64,000 nucleotides of DNA from Panax quinquefolius (GCA_020205615.1 CM035167.1:132211483-132275482); one strand, 5' to 3'; counted from the first letter of the stretch, positions 35,159 through 46,914 are shown. The notes: a model not told the origin generated them from the letters alone. A program made the numbers and translations.

Positions 35159-36275
35159 TGTGAAGTTGAATTCTTTATTGACCTTGAACTTGGTACAAAA
35201 CCCATTTCTAAAACCCCATATCGAATAGCTCCTATTGAACTTCAGGAGTTATAGGTCCAACTACATGAGTTGTTCGACATCGATTTTATTCGTCCTAGTA
35301 CATCTCCTTGGGGTGCTCCTATTTTATTCGTAAAAAAGAAAGACTGGAGTATGCGACTTTGTATTGACTACCGGGAATTGAATCATGTCTCCATCAAGAA
35401 TAGGTATCCGCCCGCTACCTCACATTGATGACCTGTTCGACTAGTTGCAAAGAGAACAATTCTTTTCAAAAATTGATCTTCGTTCTGGATATCATCAGCT
35501 GAAGATTAAAACTGAGGATATTCCAAAGTCTGCCTTCAAAACTCGGTACGAGCATTATGAATTCTTAGTCATGTCTTTTGGATTGACTAATGCTTCTGCT
35601 GCTTTCATGGATATGATGAACCGTGTGTTCAAAGAATATTTAGATCAGTTCGTTGTCGTCTTTATTGATGACATTCTCATCTATTCCAAAAGTCGTGAAG
35701 ATCATGAGCGCCATTTGAAGCTAGTACTTTAAAGGCGTCGTGAAAACAAGCTATGTGCCAAGCTGAATAAATGCGAGTTCTGGCTTGAGGAAGTAGCATT
35801 TCTTGGGCACGTGGTGTCAAAACATGGAGTATCTGTTAACCCGGTGAAGATTGAAGTAATACAAAGTTGGGAGCAACGAAGTTTCGGTGGATCAAGACGT
35901 AGTCTTCGGTCTTAGTTTGGTTATTATCGGAGATTCGTGGAAGGATTTTCTCGAATCTCTACTCCGTTAACTCAGCTTACTCAGAAAGATACAAAATTCG
36001 TATGGAGTGAGGAATGCGAGAAGAGTTTCCAAGAGCTCAAGAGGAGACTCATTTCTAAGCACTGTTACGACAATACCATCCGGGTTGGATGGATTTGTTA
36101 TCTCACAAATGATGCTTCGTGCAAAGGGTTAGGATGTGTTCTCATGCAACATGGGAAATTCATAGCCTATGCCTCTCGACAACAGAAAGAATATGAGAGG
36201 AATTATCCTACTCATGATCTGGAGTTGGCAGCAGTCATTTTCGCGTTGAAAATCTGGAGACACTACTTATATGGG
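35159..36275 (+). pseudogene. pol: Element F RT and RNase H 5' part
   Basis: The frame shifts at about 35150 and 35410. RT motifs: [71 protein letters not shown], and [13 protein letters not shown] with the two catalytic aspartates at 35667-35672. This is followed by the connection region ([13 protein letters not shown]). RNase H begins at about 36080 ([34 protein letters not shown]). It is cut at 36275, within the codons for HYLYG, by a hAT-type insertion. The protein would copy element RNA and remove it from the hybrid. Confidence 0.88.
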
Positions 36276-37148
36276 TATGACTGAGCAAAAAATGGATATA
36301 ACCGAATTACCGAACCGAACCGAAATAATTTAACTGAAATTTTCTGACAATTCAGTTATTTTTAATATTTCGGTTATAACCAAATTTTTTTACGGTTTCG
36401 GTTAGTTTGTACGGGTTTCACTTTTTGGTAATTCGGTTAAACCGAATAACTTAACAAAGTTGGAAATATAATTTTAGGATAATTAGAGTTATTATGGGTG
36501 AGCAATTAAGGCCTCAGATATGATGTCCCCATAATCAAGATTTCATCTTGTTGATCTGATTGAGAGCTAGTTGTACTTTGTAGAATATTGTAGAGCACCC
36601 AAAGAATAGCAGGGGCTACCACAATCAGCAGAAGTTAACCCCTGTTATCACTTTCCGCCACCTCCGCCGCTAACGTCAGTAATCGTTCATCGGCACTTTA
36701 TGCCTCGCATCGAAAAGAATCCTCTCGATGTGACCAAATCGCCGCCAGCCCAAGCCCAATGATGACCGCTTTATTATTGGCCATTTTGTTGATTTGATTC
36801 AGTACGATCGCGAATATTCAGAGCAGCCCGTGCTATGGCCTAACTATTGGCGATGTGAGCTAAGCCACGATTATCTTCTCCTTCCGCTAGTTCTGCAATT
36901 TGTTGTGCTGCCATGGTGGCGTCACACGAGCTCAGGGTTGAAAATATTGCACCGACATCACACACAAACACACATTAGTGGCAGGTGTCAAATTCGGTTA
37001 TTCACCTAATAACCGAATAACCTATTCGGTTATTCGGTTATCATATATTTCGGTTACTTATTCGGATACCCAAAATAGTGTAATTTTGGTTTTCGATTAT
37101 AACCGAAATTCTTGTTCGGTTCGGATAATAACCGAATGCTCACACCTA
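36276..37148 (+). mobile_element. Non-autonomous hAT-type element inserted in RNase H
   Basis: 873 bp between near-identical 8-bp flanks TATATGGG (36268-36275) and TGTATGGG (37149-37156). Terminal inverted repeats are TATGACTGAGC at the left and GCTCACACCTA at the right, the TAGGGGTGAGC-like ends seen in plant hAT elements. Subterminal zones are packed with AACCGAA/TTCGGTT motifs in both orientations (36298-36450, 36985-37135). The core at about 36590-36980 is richer in G+C than everything around it and contains short open pieces, but no transposase. Removing the element plus one flank restores the RNase H reading [15 protein letters not shown]. Confidence 0.85.
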
Positions 37149-38918
37149 TGTATGGGGAGAAAGTGGAGATTTATACGGATCATAAAAGCCTCAAGTATTT
37201 CTTCACCCAAAAGGAACTCAACATGCGGCAACGACATTGGCTCGAGCTGTTGAAAGATTACGATCATACCATCCAATACCAATCTGGAAAAGCAAACGTG
37301 GTAGCTGACACATTGAGTAGAAGATCATATGCGGGTACAAGTGTGATATTTTCAACGCAAAGACCCATTTGGTATGACTTGCAAAGGATAAAGATAGAGT
37401 TAAAGACTCCAAGGACCCACGTGATGATGTCAAATTTACGAGTACAACCGACTTTAATCGATAAAGTTAAAGTTGCTCAAGCTACGGACCTAGAGCTGAT
37501 GCATATGAATAAGAAAGTGCAAAAATGTGCTATTCCTGAAGCAAGAATCGATAAAGAAGGAATACTTCAAGTCAACTTCAGACTTTGTGTTCCTAACGAT
37601 TCTGACTTGAAGCATAAAATCATGATGGAGGCACACAACACACCGTTTGCAATCCATCATGGGAGTACCAAAACGTATTGTGATCTTCGACATACATTTT
37701 GGTGGAGAAATATGAAGAGAGAGATCGCGGAGTTTATCTCGAGGTGTTTAACTTATCAACGTGTAAAGGCGGAGCATCAAGTGCCAATGGGTTCATTGCA
37801 ACCACTTGAGATTCTGAAATGGAAGTGGGAACACATTACCATGGATTTCGTTACGGGTCTTGCCAAGGTTTCTCAAGGCATATATGCGATTTGGGTTAAT
37901 GTTGATAGATTAACCAAGTCTGCTCATTTATTGCCGATACGGGAGACTTATTCCCTTGAATGTCTTGCTCGTATATACGTGAATGAGATTATGAGACTGC
38001 ATGGCATGCCAGTATCCATAGTTTCAGATCGTGACCCAAGATTCACTTCACGATTTTGGGTTAGCTTGCAGAAAGCTATGGGCACGGATTTACGATTCAG
38101 TTTAACATACCATCCTCAAAAAGACGGGCAATCACAAAGGAATATTCAAATTCTTGAAAATCTATTAAGACTCTGTGTCATAGATTTCAAAGGGAGTTGG
38201 GATAAGTACCTACCATTGGTAGAATTCTCCTACAACAACAGTTATCAGACAAGTATAGGTGTGGCTCCATTCGAAGCATTGTATGGACGAAAGTGTTGCT
38301 CTCCAGTATGTTGGGATGAGGTGGGAGAAACAACGTTGTTGGGACCAGAGTTGGTACGTATGACTACAAAGAAGATCCAAATGATCCGATAACGTATACA
38401 AATGGCACATGATCCACAAAAGAGTTATGCGGATCTTCATCAAATGGATGTGGAATTTAATATTGGGGATCATGTATTGTTACATGTTGCTCTATGGAAG
38501 GGAGTTACAAGATTTGGAAAGAGAGAAAAGCTCAATCCACGATTTGTTGGTCCATTTGAGATTCTTGACCGAATAGAAAATGTGGCATATAGACTCACAT
38601 TACCTCCAAACATGTCTCGTGTTCATAATGTGTTTCATATATTTGTGCTTCCTAAATATTTGAAAGACCCAAACCACATTATTGAGTTATAACCAGATGA
38701 GATAACAGAAGATTTAACGTACGAGGAGGTACCTGTCAAGATTTTGGATAGGAAGGAGCATGTCCTATGCACAAAGGTTATACCACAAGTCAAAGTTTTG
38801 TGGAGGAACCATGCTATTGAGGAAATGACCTGGGAGTTGAAATCGGAAATGAATGCGAGGTACCCTAACTTTTTTGAAACACCAGGTACATACGTCAATT
38901 TCGAGGACGAAATTTTAT
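37149..38918 (+). pseudogene. pol: Element F RNase H end, integrase, chromodomain-like tail
   Basis: Open from within the hAT element to 38389. RNase H end: [19 protein letters not shown] and [10 protein letters not shown]. Integrase zinc region: H..H then CLTYQ, where the last cysteine has become tyrosine. Core: ITMDFVTGL (Asp codon 37844), [12 protein letters not shown] (38026), and [11 protein letters not shown], where the third acidic residue (GQSER in the family) is glutamine (codon 38135-38137). An in-frame stop at 38390 is a C-to-T change (CAA to TAA). The tail follows with GKREKLNPRFVGPFEILD, a stop at 38690, and the chromodomain-like VKVLWRNHAIEEMTWE, ending in FEDEIL. The integrase is thus dead by point changes alone. 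Confidence 0.9.
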
Positions 38919-38931
38919 AAGGAGGGGAGGT
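38919..38931 (+). other. Element F polypurine tract
   Basis: AAGGAGGGGAGGT immediately before the LTR start, as in element D. Confidence 0.85.
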
Positions 38932-41754
38932 TGTAAGACCCTAACTTTTTATAAATAAATTGAATTTCCTCTAATTATTATTTTGAATAGTAAGGTTTTA
39001 ATTTTATATAATGTTTTGTTTATGAGTGAAATGTGCAAATTTTACAAAATAAGCAAGTGGTTATAAAATATTCATTGTTGTCGGGGAATATTTGTTTGGT
39101 TGTGGAATATTCTTGTTGTCGGGGAATATTTAAATGCGATAAGTATGACCATTTATGGATCCCATAATGTAAAACTTTCGGATAAAGAAAACGGCAAGAA
39201 TGAGTTTTTAAAATAATCTACAGAAGTAGTTACCAATAAGATCTTTGAAATACCTAATTGGTTAAAATACAATGAATACGCGTAGTTGCACAAAGTAATA
39301 TTACCTCAGATTGCACAAGATTTTTGGATTATTGATTCTTACGTAAGAAGTCACTACTCAATAATTGTTACAAAGAATTATCGCTCAATATTTTGTTTTA
39401 TTGATTCAATAATTGCTACGTTGATATTTTATATTATTGTTGTTTCAATAATTATCACTACACAATATTTCCCATTATCAGATCAATAATTCATATTATT
39501 TGAATAATATTATTAGATAACATTATTGACAATGTCAAAGGAAATTTCGCTCAGAAAAGGGTTCGTCATCTAATCAAGGCGCTAAGAAGGAGAAATTCTT
39601 ATCGGAAAGCCCCCTCTTTCCTGGGAACGACCTGGTTGTCAATATTGTAGTTCTGTAATATTATTTGTGAATAATTGATTATTGATATATATGATAAGAA
39701 AATATTTATTCAATGTGGATTTAAATGGAGGAATTTTTTTAGCAAGTGACATTTATTGAAAGTTGGCATTTTATCTTTTCTAATAAAATAATTCATTCAA
39801 ATATATTATTATAATATTACATTATATTAGTATGATGTGATTATATAATAGTATGATTTTTATAATTTGAGTGGTAACTTTATTATAGTAAATTCTTGTA
39901 TAAAGTAAAACGATGTGGAAGAGAACATATTGAATTTGAATTCTGATGAGGTAATCAATGATGTCATTGAAATGATGAGGTAATCGACGATGTTATCGGA
40001 AAGATGACGTAAACAATGATGTCATTTGATCGATGATGTAAGCGATGTTATCATAAATAATGGCAAAAAGACTATTTTACCCTTATTCTGCCAAGCCTAT
40101 AAATAGAAGCTCATTTGTTCATTATTTCTCACCAATTCACTAAAGCTATAGAAAGAATAGAGAGAATAAGAGAGAAAGAAGAAGAGTATTCTGTTATTAC
40201 GCTAGTGTAGTCTCCAAATTTTTATTAAGGTAAGGGGTATTATTTCTTTCGTATTCATGAAGAGAGTTATTTTCTGTCAAGGTTTGTTATGCCATTCTTT
40301 ATTATTCTGTTGGAATAACCTGTCTACGCGAAATACCGCATGCATGGTAAAATCCTGTTGTTATTCTATTCTTTATTATTCTGTGGGAATAACTTGTCTA
40401 CGCGAACTACCACATGTCATGTGAATAACCCTTCGTACTCATTTGTTATTAAATTGTGGAAATGATCTGTCTACGCGGACTACCGCGTGACATTTGAAAA
40501 TCCATTTGTAGTTTTGTATATTGTTCATTTTAGATTCCTAACTCTAAACTTACTACGGTAAGTATTATTTCTATAATTCTTGAAATGATCAGAAATTCCT
40601 TGGGTTTTGCACTTCTTCTAATATCATTTCACAGGAATATTGGTCTAAACTTTCTAGTGAAATTGTTACTTTTTTTGTGTCGGGGTTACTATTCACGTAT
40701 ACGGCACTATTCACGTATACGTCACTATTCACAGAAAAAATAAGTTTTTTTTTTTTTGTCCAAGTTGTCTATTATGGTTACTATATTTGATTGTATCCAT
40801 GTTTTGATCTTCATTCTTGAATTTTACTCCACTATGGTTTATTATGGAGTATTTTTAAACTTGGATTATCTACAGTACGAATCCCTAATTTTTTTTCCTT
40901 TTATCTCACTGGATTCATTTCTTTAAAATATTTTTCATCATCCTCAGTCCTAAATGATGATATTACTGAATATCTTTGGCCTGTAGTGCAAAGATGAATG
41001 ATTACCTAATGAATATCTTTGGCATGTAGTGCAAAGATGAATGATTAACTGATGAATATCTTTGGCCTGTAGTGCAAAGATAAATGATTACCTGATGAAT
41101 ATCTTTGGCCCGTAGTGCAAAGATGGACATGTGTTGAGATAAACATGACCAACTGATGATACAAATGAATATCTTTGGCCCGTAAAGCAAAGATGAATAT
41201 TTGGTTCAAGATGTATATTGATTGATGTTACAGGGATAAAATATTGATGATGGACTTTTAAATCATAGAAGATAGTAGATTTCATTCTCTACTTAACTCT
41301 TATAATAAATTGTTATTTTCGCTGCAAATATTGATCTAAAACTTGTTGTCAATTATATTTTATCTGATTTGTTGAAGGCTAACGATAATTTGTTGTTCAT
41401 TATCTTAGTCTTAATATTCTATACTGGGCTAGTTGAGCTCACCCTTTTCCTTTTTGTTCCATTTTTTTTCTCAGGATGCGAGAATATAGCGGGAACTAGT
41501 TGGGGTGTGGAGTGATGTTTCAGTCAGTTGTTTTGGCAGTCCTCACTATTTTATAAAATAGTGTATCAATAATTGTAATGAGGACTTATTTGAGTTTGAA
41601 TACTGTCTAGAAGACAATATTTGTATTTAAACTCACAACATATGCGTTGTCGTATTTTGCACGACAATTATAATAATGAAGTTGTAGTTATTTTCTGTAC
41701 CATGTATTTGGCGACTCAAAATGGGTTGTGTGGACCTGTTTTGGGGGCGTCACA
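38932..41754 (+). repeat. Complete LTR shared by internal regions F and G
   Basis: 2823 bp, TGTAAGACCCT to GGGGGCGTCACA. It is the 3' LTR of F, yet it is followed directly by a primer-binding site and gag (region G), so it serves both. Contents: TTACGTAA palindrome near 39340, GATGATGTCAT repeat at 39950-40055, TATA box at 40098-40107, GGAATAAC repeats at 40280-40440, ACTATTCACG reiterations near 40690-40735, and a hairpin array at 40972-41194. It closely matches the outer LTR at 835-3562. Confidence 0.92.
40972..41194 (+). repeat. Hairpin array in the middle LTR
   Basis: Five units with ATCTTTG...CAAAGAT arms. One loop reads GCATGTAGTG, and the last reads GCCCGTAAAG with the arms intact (41171-41194). 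The arms survive while loops and links vary. Confidence 0.82.
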
Positions 41755-41756
41755 GT

Positions 41757-41768
41757 TGGTATCAGAGC
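41757..41768 (+). promoter_or_regulatory. Region G primer-binding site (perfect)
   Basis: TGGTATCAGAGC, the exact complement expected for the initiator-Met tRNA 3' end. Confidence 0.88.
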
Positions 41769-41950
41769 TTAGGGATATGGTCTTTGGCGGAGATCGGGGA
41801 ATAAAATTAGGAGGGGAGAGACGAGTAAATCTTTCGCTAGTGTGTCATACCTAAGCTTATTTGGTATTTAATTGGTCGATCAGAATATAGGGATAATATG
41901 TGGTATGTCAATTTCTTTAATAAACCTTTGTTTTAGGGTTGTATTTGAGA

Positions 41951-43177
41951 ATGGCAGCTGAAAATGTTAACAATGGAGTGAATGAGACCGTGGAGACACC
42001 TTTAATCACCAACCAGGAGAACGTGCAACAGGACAACAATGTTCCCCTTGTAAATAACACCACTTATCAAACGCTGAATGATGGGATGTTTAGAAGCTTT
42101 TTGCAGTTCATGCAAAATCAGACAAATGAGACTCGTGTACAAAATACGGGTGGAAATGATAGCAACGCGCAACTTGTCACAGCCAAGCAGTTCAAAGAGA
42201 TGGGACCACCAGAATTTGTGGGAAAGCCAGATCTGATCAATGCAGAAATGCGGGTTAAGCAAATTACCAAGATATTTGATGTCTTGGGATTCACGGAGGA
42301 ACATAGGGTTCCATTCGCCACCTTTATGTTCCGTGGTGAGGCAGATTACTGGTGCTGCCACCGGTAGAGAATGAGGAACGTATGACACGGATGTTTCTGA
42401 GAGGTTTAAAACCTGAAATTCGGCAATATCTTATTTCTCACAAATAATCTCTATATTCAGATGTTGTGAACATGGCTCAATTATTAGAGCGAGATAATGA
42501 GTATGTTCAACCGAGGGACCACAACTAGGGTCATACCGGTGGCAGTAGTCATTGGAGTAATGACAACCAGCGAGGAGGAAAACATCCGGACAAAAGCGGT
42601 AACCACTCTGGTGGCAATCGTGGCCATGATAGCTGAAGAAGCGAGTCAGGGGGAGATTTCAAAAAGAGAAGGTACAACAATGATAACGTGAAGACGTCAG
42701 CACGAGCATCAACTGTTCTTAGGGGAGGAGAACGATCATCGGTCGTATGTTATAAATGCGGGAAAGAGGGACACATCAGTCCAAAATGCCCTCAACAATC
42801 CAAGGTGTGTTATAACTGTGGAAAAGAAGGTCATATAGCTAGAGATTGTCTTGTAACAAAATCAATTCCAGCGGGAATGGTGACTCCAAAAGCTGTCCCG
42901 GACAAGTCAAAGTCGGTGGTTCCTAGAAGAGCATTTGTCGTGACTGCCCAAAACGCGAGGAACCCGAACGAGGTGATCACGAGTAAGCTAATCATAAACT
43001 CTTACAATGTTTATACCTTACTAGATACATGTTATACCCATTCTTTTATCTCTCCTATTTGTGCTAAACGTTTGAACTTGACTCTGGAGAAATTAGATTT
43101 TGGCTTATCTGTTGAGACTCCGTTAGGAGAAACTTTCATTACATCCACTGTTTATAAATCTTGCTTGATTCAAGTAT
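41951..43177 (+). pseudogene. gag: Region G gag-protease, internally deleted and truncated
   Basis: ATG at 41951 (MAAENVNNGVNETVETPL). Open to 42367, then a deletion of about 200 bp removes the capsid middle: GEADYW is followed by out-of-frame CCACCGG and then the GTAGAGAATGAGG segment. The frame resumes and includes two intact CCHC knuckles (CYKCGKEGHISPKC and CYNCGKEGHIARDC; 42745-42850) and a protease start with LLDTCYTHSFIS, where the active-site glycine is cysteine. The remainder of pol is gone: at about 43177 the sequence jumps to the last 84 bp of an LTR. The intact knuckles match the family consensus. Confidence 0.85.
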
Positions 43178-43261
43178 GGATAATGAAGTTGTAGTTATTT
43201 TCTATACCATGTATTTGGCGACTCAGAATGGGTTGTGTTGACCTATTTTGGGGGTGTCACA
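43178..43261 (+). repeat. LTR 3'-end stub closing the 42-kb nest
   Basis: ATAATGAAGTTGTAGTTATT through GGGGGTGTCACA, the last 84 bp of an LTR, fused to protease sequence. It is followed by ACATT, the partner of the duplication at 830-834. Confidence 0.85.
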
Positions 43262-43266
43262 ACATT

Positions 43267-44518
43267 ACTCCTATGGTTAATTTAAAAATGAGAGTGATAT
43301 ATGTTTTGGTTTTGTTAACTTTTTTTTTAATTTTTTTATGTAAATTAAAATTCTCTTTACTATAAAGTTTGAAAAAATAAAATAGACACATAATAATTTG
43401 AACAAGGAATTGACACGGGTAGTCTATGTTCTTAAGGTGTTTATTACCCCTTACCAAAAAGGGTTGCTATAGACTACTATTAATATACCTCCAAGATATA
43501 TGTCAAACCTATATATTCACAGTGGTAGCAATACACTAATAAATATAAAAAATTTACTACTTTGTAAAGGCTGATGAGAGTAAGAAGACAAAGGACTATT
43601 CATTTACAAATGCTGATAAAAATTGAACTGTCAATAATGCATCAGTTTAAAAAATAAATTATGTAATTATCACATTAGTTTTTAAAGTCTTTTGTATCCA
43701 CAATGATTAAACACAAAAATATTTTTATCACGAATGAGATCTATCAATCTGGTTCGAGTTGTATCTAAAAAGATAGGCTCCTAGCTCGGGCGAGGCTCTA
43801 ATGACGTTAACAGACGTATGCCATCGCGACTACGACCAAGACCGGGTAATGGACTTACGTTGATGGTGATTTGCACTACGTCATTGTGACCAGATCTAAG
43901 CCTTCCCTTTAGTACCACATGTAAATTAAACTATTCTCCTTATAATTATAAAGTACTCCCTCCGTCCCTAATTATTTGGCATTTTAGAGTTTTTTATTTG
44001 TCCCTAATTATTTGACGTTTGTTCAAATCTAGGAGAATTAAAGAAAATTTTTCCAAAATTACCCCTCATTACTCTACCTATTTTTTTGATACTTTAAACT
44101 CTTTCTCTCTCCTTATGCCAACAAAACTCTTCTTATCATAACAAAAGATTTAAGGGTATTATAAACAATTGAGTATTATATTTAATGCTTTCTAATCATT
44201 ATCTTAATTCTTGTGTCCACCTCTAAAACGTCAAATAATTAGGGATGGAGGGAGTATTAAATAGTTTAACTCCTTACCAATGTGGGACTTAAAAGAAATA
44301 GTTTTTCAAACAACAATGCACCTTTTCATATACCCCACTTTAGAAACAAATAAAATAAAATATATAATTCTTTCTTAAATCATATAGTGTCCTCTCTAAA
44401 TCTCCTTATTATAGACTATCAAATGCACTTGTAATTTTATTTAAATTCAACCAATTAATGGGTTTAAATTAATTCCAAAAATTGATTAAAACTCATAAAA
44501 GAAAATATGCATTTAACA
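43267..44518 (-). repeat. Copia 3' LTR region (end not resolved)
   Basis: Downstream (minus direction) of the copia polypurine tract, starting TGTTAAATGC at 44518 and running to lower coordinates. It contains CCCACATTGG-type promoter sequence and a MITE (43956-44254). The LTR's far end was not found before the 42-kb nest begins at 43261; it may lie beyond that insertion or within 43267-43560. No protein of interest is encoded. Confidence 0.55.
43956..44254. mobile_element. Stowaway MITE, intact ends
   Basis: 299 bp with TA duplications (43954-43955, 44255-44256). Terminal inverted repeats CTCCCTCCGTCCCTAATTAT and its near-complement at the right end (ATAATTAGGGATGGAGGGAG region), the diagnostic Stowaway end CTCCCTCCGT. 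It is AT-rich and non-coding. It lies inside the copia LTR region. Confidence 0.93.
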
Positions 44519-44532
44519 ATCCCCACTTGTTT
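44519..44532 (-). other. Copia polypurine tract
   Basis: On the minus strand, CAAGTGGGGAT directly before TGTTAAATG, the usual AAGTGGGGGATTGTTA arrangement of plant copia elements. Confidence 0.75.
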
Positions 44533-45088
44533 GAAAAACTACTTTTCTTCAAACAATTCTTTATTTTATCAACTCTAAGGCTTGTATGCATAATAGAAGG
44601 TGTGATGAACATTGAACCTTCTTTTAGTATAAACAACTCAAAGACATATCGAAACAGATGGTGTCCGTAGATTGAACCTCTATTCCAAATGATATAACCG
44701 AAGTTGTCATACACACATAAAATATCCCTTTACGGTGAACATTATCATCGTTTTGCGCTATTAAAGCTATGTGCAATATTCTGTTTCTTGAACCTCTAAG
44801 AGAGTAAACCATAACTCTTTATAAGAAGCGGCTCTAATTCTAGTTCATATAGGCAAAGTGTTTCTCTAGCACTTCTGTTGCTATAAGTGCAACACTTTGT
44901 TAAGAACATAGCTCATCCTCTGTCATGCAACGAACGTTGCTATCATAAACTATATATGAGACCAAGTTGATAGTAACACAGCCAACAATTGTGACTTGTT
45001 TTTCCCATTAAACCTATAAACTAGGGGTAACCTAGAAACGGGTTGGGTTCTCATCACCCTTGGCTCAGAATGGTTTAAGTCCCATATC
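44533..45088 (-). other. Copia 3' untranslated region
   Basis: About 550 bp between the RNase H stop and the polypurine tract. Some short open stretches exist (for example 44493-44714) but none resembles a protein family I know. Confidence 0.6.
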
Positions 45089-45573
45089 TCATGTAGTAAA
45101 ACTTATTAAGTCTCTCATCAGAGGCTTAGTAAGTGGATCAACCAAGTTTTTACTTGACTTCACATAGACAATAGTTATGATACCATCATGTATCAATTGT
45201 CTCACAAATTCATATCTTAGACCAATATGTCTAAACTTAACATTATAAGTACTACTATAAACGTTTGTAAACGTAACTTCAGTATCACAATATAGTGAAA
45301 TTGGAGGTATTAGATTTGGCCATAAATCTATGTCTAACAACATATTTTTAATCCAATCAGCTTATTTTACTGCTTGAGCCAAAGCAATAAACTTTGGCTC
45401 CATAGTAGAGTGAGAAATACAAGTATGTTTCTTGCTTGCCCAAGAAACAACACTACTGGCAAGAGTGAAAATTCACCCACTTGTAGATTTATTATCGCCC
45501 ACATTATTAATCCAGCTTGCATCAGAGTATCCCTCCAAAACATTAGGAAATTTATTGTAGAACAATCCTAAGC
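45089..45573 (-). pseudogene. Copia pol C-terminus: RNase H
   Basis: Minus-strand Ty1/copia RNase H. Motifs: [11 protein letters not shown] (the canonical GYsDADWA region), STSGWIFTLASSVVSWASKK, a CISHSTMEPKFIAL stretch, SLYCDTEVTF in place of YCDNQ(A/S)A, RHIGLRYEFVRQL, and SKNLVDPLTKPL close to the stop at 45089-45091. There are one or two in-frame problems near 45345-45370. The upstream part of the gene is interrupted at 45574 by LTR H and resumes at 52101. RNase H removes element RNA after minus-strand synthesis. This is the oldest recognisable element on this side of the window. Confidence 0.85.
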
Positions 45574-46914
45574 AACTTTGTGACGCCACCAAAATAGGTA
45601 TACATCACCCATCTTGAGTCACCAGATACATGGTACATAAATTCAAATACAACTTAATTATACAACAGTCGTGTAAAATACGACAAAACATAGTTGAGAA
45701 TTTAAACAAGAATATTGTCATTTAGACAATATCCACACTCAATGGTGTCCTCATTACAATTATTATCACATTATTCTGTAGAATAGTGAGGACTACTAAA
45801 GCCATTTATCCTGGACCATCACTCCATTCCTCGACTCGTCCCAACTATATTCTCATTTCCTGAAGAGAACAATAAAAGAAAGGGTGAGCTCAACTAGCAC
45901 AGTAAGAAATATTATGACTAAGATAATGCATAATAAATTATCCTTAGCCTTCAACAATATAACAACTGATAGAATACAATAGACAACAAGTTTTAGATCA
46001 ACAACTGCAGCGGAAATAAGCAATCCAATAGAAGAGTCAAGTAGAGCATAAAATCTACTATCTTCTATGATTGAAAAAGTTTTTCATAAACTTTATCGCT
46101 GAGACTCATCTTAATAAATAAACCACATCATCGAATCATCCCTGCACTACGGCTAAGGATATTCATGTAATCATCAATGCTCATGATTATACCAAATAAT
46201 CCATAGTTATAATCATATCAATAACTGTCCATCAATGCACTACGGGCCAATGAGGACTTTTATCACATCATTCGTTACATTACGGTCATGATTATACCGA
46301 ATAATCCCTGGTCATAATCATACCAAGTCCATCTATGCACGCAAGCCAAAGATGACTTTCATCACAATATAAGCATGAGGATGATGACAATGACATAATA
46401 ATTCAATAAAACAAGTTCTAGGATAAATTTTAAAGATTTATAATTTAATTTATCCAGAAATCAATAATGTCCAAATTGTCAACATGATACTGCTTTGTAG
46501 AGTAAAATTCAAGAATAATATTCATGTACCAAAAATAATTTGGACAAAAAAGAAATATATTTTTTGGGTGAATAGTACCGTGAATAGTACTTGAGAATAA
46601 GTACTCGTGAATAATAGTACCGACACGAAAAAGTGTCCCGAATACCCGAGTGAATGATACTAAAGTGAATAGTAATCGGGTGAATAGTAACTTGTGAATA
46701 GTACTCCGGCACGAAAAGTACCCCGAATACCTGAGTGAATAATACCAGAGTTAATAGTAATCGAGTAAATAGTAACCCGTGAATAGTAACTCGTAAAAGA
46801 AAATAATACCAAAGAAAATGATATTTCATGACGAGTACAAAAGAAAAATGATATCTCATACAAGTATAATAGAATATACTTAAGCTCAAAATGAATTTTC
46901 ACGACCATGCGGTA

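Larger units (their letters stand above)
835..43261 (+). mobile_element. Nested Ty3/chromovirus block bounded by TSD ACATT
   Basis: The outermost unit begins with an LTR start (TGTAAGACCC) at 835 and ends with an LTR terminus (GGGGGTGTCACA) at 43261. ACATT precedes it (830-834) and follows it (43262-43266). A 5-bp duplication is what Ty3 integrases produce, so both ends probably derive from one ancestral plus-strand insertion that later took in the other elements. Inside are a plus LTR, minus element A, full-length element B, partial elements C and D, element F with a hAT insertion, a complete LTR, and truncated internal region G. The match is seen in the sequence. That 42 kb accumulated by nesting plus LTR recombination is inference. 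Confidence 0.75.

Noticed and set aside
36276..37148. Element F RNase H interruption read as an intron
   Set aside because: Terminal inverted repeats, 8-bp flanks and AACCGAA subterminal repeats fit a hAT-type transposon; retrotransposon pol genes do not carry such introns.
44482..44812. Short ORFs in the copia 3' untranslated region
   Set aside because: Overlapping openings on both strands with no recognisable domain; position after the RNase H stop explains them as non-coding.
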